Source of the DNA: Synechococcus sp. BIOS-U3-1
GTDB taxonomy: Bacteria > Cyanobacteriota > Cyanobacteriia > PCC-6307 > Cyanobiaceae
Direction of reading: 5' to 3'
Assembly: GCF_014279975.1 (NCBI RefSeq)
Contig: NZ_CP047936.1
Coordinates: 2,170,001-2,234,000 of the forward strand
Length of the DNA stretch: 64,000 bases
The position numbers were made by a program, and so were the translations under genes. The notes beneath the pieces were generated by a model. It saw only the letters and a list, made by a program, of their open reading frames with translations, was not told the DNA's origin and did not search any database. Shown in pieces: positions 57,660 through 64,000 of the stretch; position 1 is the first letter of the stretch; every line of letters starts with the position of its first letter.

Positions 57660-57962
57660 TCAGACAACATCACTTAGAGCGTATCTGAGAAACTTAAGCA
57701 AAGAAATTGGATTCAAGGTTGTCCAAACCTCTGAGATTGTCAAACAGTCAGATGAAAAAGAGCTTTGGAATTCGTAGCGACGATTAAAATAATCTTGCAG
57801 AGCCGCTTGATCTCTCCTCTGCTCAAATTGCTTTTCCAGGTTTACTAAGTCTTCCTGAGCAACAATCACCTCATCAATGACCAAAAACCATCTGTCGCCT
57901 CCCTTCAAAACAGTGGTAAGCCTTTGAAATAGGCTGATGATCAGAGCCAGTATTTTTTGCAT
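57660..57962 (-). CDS. Hypothetical 100-aa helical protein
   Basis: ATG at 57962. A hydrophobic N-terminus (MQKILALIISLFQRL) precedes a charged helix (VAQEDLVNLEKQFEQRRDQA). It may be membrane-associated. No recognised domain. Confidence 0.52.
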   Translation of the reverse strand: MQKILALIISLFQRLTTVLKGGDRWFLVIDEVIVAQEDLVNLEKQFEQRRDQAALQDYFNRRYEFQSSFSSDCLTISEVWTTLNPISLLKFLRYALSDVV

Positions 57963-58077
57963 CGTTTCAAAAACACAACTGATCCTAAGGCTTGTTCTTC
58001 AATGTCACTGGTGCTGCACAACACACGGGTCGGAAATTAAGCGTTGCTAGGGATGGCTATAGTTTGTAAGTACTCGC

Positions 58078-58167
58078 ATGAACAAGCGAACCATACTGAT
58101 CTACACAGGCATTTTCATTGCAGGTTTTCTATTTGTGTCATCAGGAATGGTCTACAACAACTTCTGA
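58078..58167 (+). CDS. Possible 29-aa membrane microprotein
   Basis: MNKRTILIYTGIFIAGFLFV ending VYNNF: basic N-terminus and one hydrophobic helix, typical of small membrane proteins of cyanobacteria. No strong ribosome-binding site. Confidence 0.4.
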   Translation: MNKRTILIYTGIFIAGFLFVSSGMVYNNF

Positions 58168-58454
58168 ACAATAGCCAAACGTATCATCATTTGTTCTGCC
58201 CCCAATTCAGATAAACAACTGACGGTCGAATAAACATTAACATTAAGCCTGACATAGCTCACCGAGAAATCAGCAAGCAAAGCCTCAAATCATAGGAACA
58301 GAACGCTAAGATCAAGGCGATTAATATTCGACTAATGGAAATTTCAACCCTAATGCTGCAACACACACGAAAAGTGCAAAGCCCAGATTAGTAACACATT
58401 CAAGACTAATATTAAAGCTTTAAGATCACATTGACTCTGCAGAGGAATTTACTG
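58168..58454. other. Gap, nothing recognised
   Basis: AT-rich, about 290 bases, stop codons in all frames, no strong hairpin. Confidence 0.4.
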
Positions 58455-58619
58455 ATGAAAAACTCAGATCAGACAGATTACCCAAAAATAGTCTATGATA
58501 ATTCCTGGCAAGACCTAGGTGTGATGTACGAAAACTGGAAGGCAGTACACGGAATCGATCGACAGTTCTGCATCGAAATAATCCGCAAATTTGCAAACTA
58601 TCTTGATAGTGACAAATAA
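58455..58619 (+). CDS. Hypothetical 54-aa protein
   Basis: ATG at 58455 about eight bases after AGAGGA. The product starts MKNSDQTDYPKIVYDNSWQD and contains ENWKAVHGIDRQFCIEIIRK. Its acidic, helical composition is convincing for a small cytosolic protein. A 10-pair hairpin follows at 58631-58653. Confidence 0.55.
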   Translation: MKNSDQTDYPKIVYDNSWQDLGVMYENWKAVHGIDRQFCIEIIRKFANYLDSDK

Positions 58620-58630
58620 ACGAGTGCAAC

Positions 58631-58653
58631 AAGTCTGTGATGCTCACAGACTT
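58631..58653 (+). terminator. Possible terminator after the 54-aa gene
   Basis: Perfect stem AAGTCTGTGA-TGC-TCACAGACTT followed by TATCTTT; a weak T-tract only. Confidence 0.5.
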
Positions 58654-58895
58654 TATCTTTCGCTATCTTTACATCAAAACAATACAGATTGAGTAATCGC
58701 CGAAATGCCCATAAGCAATCGCAAAGCGAAAACAGCAAGATCTTAGGCAGGTCATGAAGCCATGCTTCGAGTAAAGAAAAATAAAACCAAACCAAATTGC
58801 ATAAAGTTCACCAACACACTATCGTGTTAAATAGCTAACGCTCAGCGCGTGCTCATCGACCCAAACGAATATCCGCTTAGGCAAGCGGTAGATCA

Positions 58896-59552
58896 ATGTC
58901 AGGCACTTTTAAGTCAAAAAAAGTATTGGTATGTAGTAAAAACAGATTAACCCTGTCTTCATTATGCCTTTGCACACCAATTCTTCAATCACTGATTGGT
59001 GGAGCAACTACTGAGGATGAGGGTCTAGACTTACAATTAAAGTTTAATCCAGATATCTTAATCACAAGCGAAGATCTTGAAACTGGATATGGTATCCGCC
59101 TTGTCGAAAAAGTCAAAATACACAATCCCAAAATTAAAGCACTTATTTTTCTAGCTAGAGAAACAACTGAGGTTGTCCATGAAGCGATGGCTGCTGGTGC
59201 GGATGGAGTCATGTTCATCTCATCTGTGGGATCGGGCCACGGTGACTTCATTAATGCACTCACAACCACAAACAATGATGGTGTCTATTATCCGAAATCA
59301 GTTCGCGCAGCAGCCACAGCAATCATCAAGCAACCACCTGAGTTGATCGATCCACTATCTGAGCGTGAGCGTGAAGTTCTCCGCTGCATTATCAAAGGCA
59401 TGAAAAATTCTGAGATCGCAGAATCGTTAATTTTGTCTTCAGAAACAATCAAAAGTCATGTCAGCTCGACGATCCAAAAGCTAGGAGTTAGAGACAGAAC
59501 TCAAGCTGCTGTATTTGCGCTGACTCATGGTTTGGTCGAAACCGATATTTAA
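58896..59552 (+). CDS. NarL/LuxR-family response regulator with degenerate receiver
   Basis: 218 aa. The C-terminal LuxR helix-turn-helix is canonical (LSEREREVLRCIIKGMKNSE, then LILSSETIKSHVSSTIQKLG). The N-terminal domain is receiver-like (about 8-125), but the expected phospho-acceptor position after P52-D53 reads I-L-I-T-S58, and the conserved Lys near GADGVMFISS is absent. It therefore cannot be phosphorylated in the usual way and may answer to ligand or partner binding. No kinase gene is adjacent. Confidence 0.85.
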   Translation: MSGTFKSKKVLVCSKNRLTLSSLCLCTPILQSLIGGATTEDEGLDLQLKFNPDILITSEDLETGYGIRLVEKVKIHNPKIKALIFLARETTEVVHEAMAAGADGVMFISSVGSGHGDFINALTTTNNDGVYYPKSVRAAATAIIKQPPELIDPLSEREREVLRCIIKGMKNSEIAESLILSSETIKSHVSSTIQKLGVRDRTQAAVFALTHGLVETDI

Positions 59553-59777
59553 AGTTCAATGTTTGATGAAACTATTGCCAGTTATGGGAAATAACCAATT
59601 AAGCAAGCCGACTCGGCGATTGATTGCATCACTCTGGAACTGCGTGGCTCAAACTTTAAGGAACGACGGCATAACAAGACAAACAGGATACTCCAGCTGA
59701 CTTTTGTAACTCAAGCAAGCAACCCACTCGCAGCCAAAGGGTTAAACGCCTAAAGTATTTATACTTAGCCTATCATC

Positions 59778-59870
59778 ATGACGAGTTCCAATCTGCTGGT
59801 TTTGTTTGTGAGTTTTTCAACTGCCTGCCTTGTGCTGAGTATTTACAAAATCAACAAGACAGTTCAGTAA
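59778..59870 (+). CDS. Possible 30-aa membrane microprotein
   Basis: MTSSNLLVLFVSFSTACLVL, ending YKINKTVQ: one hydrophobic helix. A near-palindrome AAGTAT-TT-ATACTT lies at 59753-59766, 12 bases upstream. It overlaps the convergent PiT-like gene by seven bases. Confidence 0.35.
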   Translation: MTSSNLLVLFVSFSTACLVLSIYKINKTVQ

Positions 59871-60871
59871 GGCCCCACTGACAAGGTGCTCCACATGATC
59901 AAGGGTTGTATTCCGAGCGCGATAAGCAAACTCAGAATCAATCCCACAGAAGCTTTACCAAGATCACTGCCGATCACCCTCATCAGGCTTCCATCCGTCT
60001 GATAGGTAAAAACAGTTTGTAGTTCCATCTCTCTGATCCGTAGGGCTAACTCTCGACCTGCAAGCAACCCAAGAAAGACCCAGGTTGTGCTTAAGGGAAA
60101 GCTGCTGAAAACCGCCTCATAAAGCAAACAAAAGCCAAACACAACGTCGATCACAGTGGCTGATCGCAAATCTGATGTATTGGTTTTCGATCGCAACACA
60201 CTCTGAATTGGACCACCTCCAGTCAAGATGAGCATGCAGAGGCCCACACAAAGAGTCAGAATGCATAAGCACATGGAAATGAAATTAAGATGACGAGGCA
60301 GATAAACAAAAATATTTGCCATGTCCTGTAGCAGCCACATGCTCCACAAAAACCCGGTCGAAAACCACTGGATAGCAAACCAATTTATGCTAATCACTTT
60401 TAAATCCTGATTGTGCTGAGAAATCAATCGTTCCAAAAGCCATACTCCTAAACCCCAGACAGCAAGTCCAAGCAAGAACGCCATGGCATATCCGGAAATT
60501 GAACTCCCTAAAAGCCTTCCGATATTTTCAGGAACGAAAGAAGAAAGCACCAGAAATGAAGTACTCACAGGTGCGCCCCATGCGGTTAGTGCTAGAACTG
60601 CAATCGGGGGAATCAAATAGGCCCAGGTGAAAGTTTCTGGCACTGGAAATGACTGAAGACGCCCCCAATCAGGTTCGCCTTGATGAAGAAACCAACCCAA
60701 GAAAAGTACGCCAATAGTTATACTACAAACAAAAAGCATTTGAACATTTTTGGGCGTTCGCTGTCGATTTGAAGAAATATATGTCCCCAGTGTTTGCAGA
60801 GAATCGTTGTAAACAACTGAAAAAGCTGCCAGCAGGAATCCGATAACCATCCAGGCATTGATATTAATCAC
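59864..60871 (-). CDS. PiT-like (phosphate transporter-related) membrane protein
   Basis: 335 aa with about nine hydrophobic segments. The repeated PiT-type cores are recognisable: FSVVYNDSLQTLGTYISSN near the N-terminus and WGAPVSTSFLVLSSF, with FSSFPLSTTWVFLGLLAGRE in the second half, which echo the GANDxANxxG and P(V/I)STTH signatures in altered form. It may be an anion or phosphate carrier, or a degenerate relative. Its position in the AT-rich island suggests a niche trait. Confidence 0.72.
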   Translation of the reverse strand: MININAWMVIGFLLAAFSVVYNDSLQTLGTYISSNRQRTPKNVQMLFVCSITIGVLFLGWFLHQGEPDWGRLQSFPVPETFTWAYLIPPIAVLALTAWGAPVSTSFLVLSSFVPENIGRLLGSSISGYAMAFLLGLAVWGLGVWLLERLISQHNQDLKVISINWFAIQWFSTGFLWSMWLLQDMANIFVYLPRHLNFISMCLCILTLCVGLCMLILTGGGPIQSVLRSKTNTSDLRSATVIDVVFGFCLLYEAVFSSFPLSTTWVFLGLLAGRELALRIREMELQTVFTYQTDGSLMRVIGSDLGKASVGLILSLLIALGIQPLIMWSTLSVGPY

Positions 60872-61008
60872 CAGCAGACCTATTGACTAACATGATTAGA
60901 TCTTGGTAACGGTGCACTAATCGATCGAGTGATGGGAGATGGAAATTTGATGGCCTACCAAGCATTATCCATGAGCCAGCTCATGGCGCATAGCCCGCTC
61001 AGGAACAC

Positions 61009-61290
61009 CTATTGAGCCAACCAACGAGTTATTACCGTCCCCTCATAAACATGTCCAGAGGCCTCAACAATAGCCTTGGTTCGTGGGTTCATAAAGATGT
61101 TATATAGAACATTTTCTTGCCCCTGAAACATCACGGTTGCCCTATTGGGGTTCCCGTGAGAAACACCAAGATAGAAAATCTTGACACCCATTTCTGAAAA
61201 CATTGCCTGCTGTTCAGGTTCTTCCATATAGGCTCTGTATTCTTCAAAGCTCTTGCTGAGCTTGAAATCGAGAACAGTGGTTTCAATCAT
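61009..61290 (-). CDS. DUF3764-family protein
   Basis: 93 aa from the ATG at 61290 (MIETTVLDFKLSKSFEEYRA); the frame continues upstream without conserved sequence. SEMGVKIFYLGVSHGNPNRA, then IFMNPRTKAIVEASGHVYEG fit DUF3764, a small family frequent in marine cyanobacteria. Function unknown. Confidence 0.8.
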   Translation of the reverse strand: MIETTVLDFKLSKSFEEYRAYMEEPEQQAMFSEMGVKIFYLGVSHGNPNRATVMFQGQENVLYNIFMNPRTKAIVEASGHVYEGTVITRWLAQ

Positions 61291-61758
61291 TGATGGTTGG
61301 AAAGCAGAACGAGTACAGAAAGGATATTCACTGAGAGCAGTGATGGAGTAGGTCAATTCAAGACCGTTGTTCTCGTAGTTTGGCTCGAGCCGGTGTGCAT
61401 TGGAGCACACACTCAATGCTGATTGAGCACGACAGCTAGCCATAGGAGAGACGATGTAGGGCAAAAACGACGATGAAGAGTGGCTTGCGAACAGATCGAA
61501 CCACTCGGCCTGAACAGCCCTTGGTGACATTCACAACTCAGGGCATCAAGCAGGTGCAAATCACCAACTCAACCCAATGGAAGCAGCTCTGGGCCCAGTC
61601 CCAGCATGCCTATCGCTGTAAAACAGATGCTGACAACAACTGAAAAGCCTGTAATTGGGACTAGGAGCTGCCAGCTCGCTGCGATATGAGGAGAAATTAT
61701 TATCGATGCTTGACTGTTCTCGAGACATTTCTAGAACTCTTGAAAAGGCATAATTCCA
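61291..61758. other. Gap, nothing supported
   Basis: 468 bases. Open frames here are in-frame extensions or shadows without domains. Confidence 0.4.
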
Positions 61759-61899
61759 ATGGAAATCCACACTGCCCACGCCGAACCCATTGGTGAGTTA
61801 ATTCGTGAGGGGCATCACAAGCCATTTCGTGCTTTGGCCTGCCCAATTGGCCCCAGTTGCAAACTTGCAGGTCCAAATACACAGGTTCAACAGAGCTGA
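61759..61899 (+). CDS. Possible 46-aa protein
   Basis: ATG at 61759 gives MEIHTAHAEPIGELIREGHH, then two Cys in LACPIGPSCKLAG. Plausible composition but no clear ribosome-binding site. Confidence 0.3.
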   Translation: MEIHTAHAEPIGELIREGHHKPFRALACPIGPSCKLAGPNTQVQQS

Positions 61900-62363
61900 G
61901 GCCGAGGGGCAAACATCGTCTCAACTCAGTCATCAGGCAATGAGTCACCAGCGAGAATCAAAAACTCTGTAGCAAATTTCAATTGAGGTCAAAACAAGTG
62001 AGCGCTTTTTGACCTTGATTTGCTTTTGATACGCCTGAGTGCAATCATTTATATTCGCAAAAACAAACTAATTTCAAAATAAGCAGATCAAACTAGAAAA
62101 GATGAGGTGGCAATACCGAGAGGGAGATTTTTGCCGAAAATCACTGAGGTCTTTCTACTAAGCGCAACAGCATGCAATTCTCCCCATCGAGCGAGTTGGC
62201 GTTGGCTGGTTAAGAAACAAAAGAAAGGGTACCTCTCGGTCCTGCTGGATTCATTGCGAACTGCCAGCTCATCTGTTCAGAGATAAAAACTGTATTGCGA
62301 AGCTTCGGATACAGGGGCAGCTGTTCCATCACGCGATGATCGAATGGCACTCGGCATCGATTG
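61900..62363. other. Gap, nothing supported
   Basis: 464 bases, AT-rich in the first half, with no convincing gene or RNA. Confidence 0.4.
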
Positions 62364-62705
62364 ATGGCTTCTAAGTTCTTCCACGTTCACCATGAGTTTC
62401 GAGCTGGGAAAGCCCAGCAATGGTGGGAGGCAGCTCAGAAAGCAATGGCTCCTGGCGGAGGCTGGGATGATTCTGTCGCCAATAACTTGAAGGCTGGTTT
62501 CTATAACCACTGTTTCTGCCCAGTTGGTTCAGAAGGACCTGCGTTCTGCATCTGGGAAGTGCGTGAAGGCATCACTGCTCAGCAGTTCCAGGACTTCATC
62601 GATGGTCCAAACGGCGTGAACTTTGGACTTGGTGCATGGATGAATATCTGCAAGGAAATCAACGTTGAACTGGCTGGGAATCCCCCCTATCCGCGCAAGT
62701 TCTGA
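62364..62705 (+). CDS. Conserved-looking hypothetical protein, 113 aa
   Basis: ATG at 62364 (MASKFFHVHHEFRAGKAQQW). The pattern HHEFRAGKAQQWWEAAQ, FYNHCFCPVGSEGPAFCIWE and EGITAQQFQDFIDG suggests a ferredoxin-like dimeric alpha/beta barrel. Composition and GC are like the core genome again. No family name or function can be given. Confidence 0.75.
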   Translation: MASKFFHVHHEFRAGKAQQWWEAAQKAMAPGGGWDDSVANNLKAGFYNHCFCPVGSEGPAFCIWEVREGITAQQFQDFIDGPNGVNFGLGAWMNICKEINVELAGNPPYPRKF

Positions 62706-62896
62706 ATAACACTGGTGAACAGGCCTAGATCACCCGAACCTTGGCCTGTTCTAAACCTCCTCTGCGCTAAGACGAGCAACCTCGTCTGGTCCCCATGCAC
62801 CGAACCAAACAGCTGTTGTTGTTTTGCTGGTGCCCTGATCCCATCAGTCGTCTGCACGTCAGCGCATGACCGGCACATCATGTGCACAATTCCGGC

Positions 62897-63121
62897 TCAG
62901 GCGGCAGCTTGCTCGGAGATATTGCGAAGGACTTTTTCTTGAAGTTGCTGGACAGCGCAAAGTGCCTCGTGGGCAGGCCACCCATGCTTGTTCATGAGCT
63001 CCTCCACCAGATAATCGGGAGAGTTTGAGATTCGAGCGTTGAGGTCAGCCACGGCCCGGTCATCACGGGCTAAAGCATCGAGTCGGAGTGATCGAAGTTT
63101 TTGAATACTTGGCTGATTCAT
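62897..63121 (-). CDS. Hypothetical 74-aa protein
   Basis: ATG at 63121 (MNQPSIQKLRSLRLDALARD). Almost fully helical, with the C-terminal PAHEALCAVQQLQEKVLRNI helix. It may form a dimer or bind a partner. No family is recognised. Confidence 0.65.
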   Translation of the reverse strand: MNQPSIQKLRSLRLDALARDDRAVADLNARISNSPDYLVEELMNKHGWPAHEALCAVQQLQEKVLRNISEQAAA

Positions 63122-63348
63122 CCACACACTCTGCACGTCAACGGTGCCTGAGCGCCATCAAATGACAATCAAACCCACCTCAAGTGGGCATACCAGGAGC
63201 CGATGAGCTGTGTTCTGGGAGAGCGATGCAACCCTTCAACTCCCCATGAGTCAATTGAGAATTGAAAGTGGCTCATGTCTGATCATCACGCAAGAACCCA
63301 ACCAAGGCAGTGCTTTGCGATGACGGATACCGAACCGGTCGACGTTTT

Positions 63349-63376
63349 GTCACGCTGATGTCACGTCTTTGTCACG
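63349..63376 (+). promoter_or_regulatory. Three GTCACG sites phased at 11 bases upstream of the integrase-like gene
   Basis: GTCACG occurs at 63349-63354, 63360-63365 and 63371-63376, each exactly 11 bases apart, ending 18 bases before the start codon at 63395. Helical phasing suggests a repressor or recombinase binding site. Confidence 0.5.
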
Positions 63377-63394
63377 CAAAGCTAGAAGTGACTC

Positions 63395-64000
63395 ATGCCT
63401 AAAACAAACAACGGCGCACCCTGGGAAGCCAATTTTCGATTGATTATCAGAACAGCTCCCGGATTACAAGGCTTCACGGTGAGCAATGCGGGAACCAAGA
63501 TCCAAGTGCGCTTCAGGCCCGCTGGTGGCAAAGGCCAAGCAGCGCGCCTTCCGATGCTCTGGGAGCAAGGGAATGTCAATCAGGCCACCCTGCTGATCAA
63601 CCACGCAGCGAAAGCCCTGCTGGAGGGAAAGACCGACTCCCTTGCCACGGCGATCGCAATGAGCCAGAGCAACAGAACCATGCAGCACGGATTGGATTGG
63701 CAGGCCGTGGCCGATGGGCTCCGGGAGGCCTTGATGAATCACCGCAACGCGATCCGCGCCACGACCTGGCGTAACAACTACCAGGCCTATGTGGAAGAGG
63801 CCCTACGCCTGATCGCAGCCGGGATGGCCTCAGATGGCCACAGCCTGCTGAAGAGCACTCTGGCCAAGTGGGCAGGCATGGACCCCTCCAGCGCCGCCTG
63901 CGGCAAGGCGCTGCGCAACCTGACTGATCACGCCATTGCCAGATTCGGTGCAGACAAGTCCTGGCAGATCACCTCTGAACACATCCAGGAACTGCGAGGC
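63395..64000 (+). CDS. Integrase-like (tyrosine recombinase) protein, N-terminal part only
   Basis: The frame is open from the ATG at 63395 to the right edge (202 codons). The product starts MPKTNNGAPWEANFRLIIRT with a beta-rich arm-type segment (GFTVSNAGTKIQVRFRPAGG). Then come helical segments RATTWRNNYQAYVEEALRLI and KSTLAKWAGMDP that resemble the core-binding domain of phage-type integrases. The catalytic Arg/Tyr part lies outside the window, so the call rests on this half. Confidence 0.65.
   Translation, partial: MPKTNNGAPWEANFRLIIRTAPGLQGFTVSNAGTKIQVRFRPAGGKGQAARLPMLWEQGNVNQATLLINHAAKALLEGKTDSLATAIAMSQSNRTMQHGLDWQAVADGLREALMNHRNAIRATTWRNNYQAYVEEALRLIAAGMASDGHSLLKSTLAKWAGMDPSSAACGKALRNLTDHAIARFGADKSWQITSEHIQELRG

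Noticed and set aside
61561..61948. Two minus-strand frames of 72 and 82 codons
   Set aside because: Cys/Arg/Ser-rich without pattern; no start signals, overlapping each other.

Overview
The window is chromosomal DNA of a marine picocyanobacterium, most likely a Synechococcus of subcluster 5.1. The RNA polymerase is split in the cyanobacterial way (rpoB, rpoC1, rpoC2). There are genes for photosystem II D1, IsiA, flavodoxin, CP12, a high-light-inducible protein and a BicA-like bicarbonate carrier, plus many short proteins of picocyanobacterial type. I do not assign a clade or strain.

Layout. 1-13.5 kb is housekeeping on the minus strand: a sodium/solute symporter cut by the left edge, hli, rlmN, rpoC2, rpoC1, rpoB, a TatD nuclease and rpsT. 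13.5-17 kb holds hisD, rpiA and an HtrA-type protease. 17-19.4 kb is a compact grrP-grrA-grrM cluster: an orphan binding lipoprotein, a glycine-rich precursor peptide and its radical SAM maturase, the signature of cyclophane-forming (triceptide) RiPP systems. 19.5-26.6 kb is the rimP-nusA-ylxR-infB operon plus a membrane protein with an acidic tail that overlaps an antisense DUF3493 gene, followed by tRNA-Thr(CGT). 27-39 kb mixes short genes, a DUF389 membrane protein, a Tat-exported phosphoesterase, psbA (E130 form), two tandem secreted paralogues, an aspartoacylase-like hydrolase, a GST, DUF2301, an ABC-F ATPase and CP12. 39-49 kb has obg, an ABC ATPase, mutS2, a VOC protein, hemB, a DnaJ-like protein, a periplasmic CPAC thioredoxin-like protein and a SulP/BicA carrier.

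49.1-53.4 kb is an iron-stress module: isiB (flavodoxin) converges on a minus-strand run of isiA, a short gene, an alpha/beta-hydrolase-like gene and a thioredoxin-reductase-like flavoprotein that has lost the NADPH-binding signature. 53.4-63 kb is visibly AT-richer and gene-poor, with small unknown genes, a Nif11-domain protein, a LuxR-type regulator with a degenerate receiver and a PiT-like membrane protein. It looks like a variable island, and the right edge carries the first 202 codons of an integrase-like gene preceded by three phased GTCACG sites.

The best candidates for special biology are the grr RiPP cluster (known family, unusually clear motifs), the isi module with its two altered enzymes, the degenerate-receiver regulator, and several short genes with good signals (49146-49313, 27357-27503, 32647-32805).
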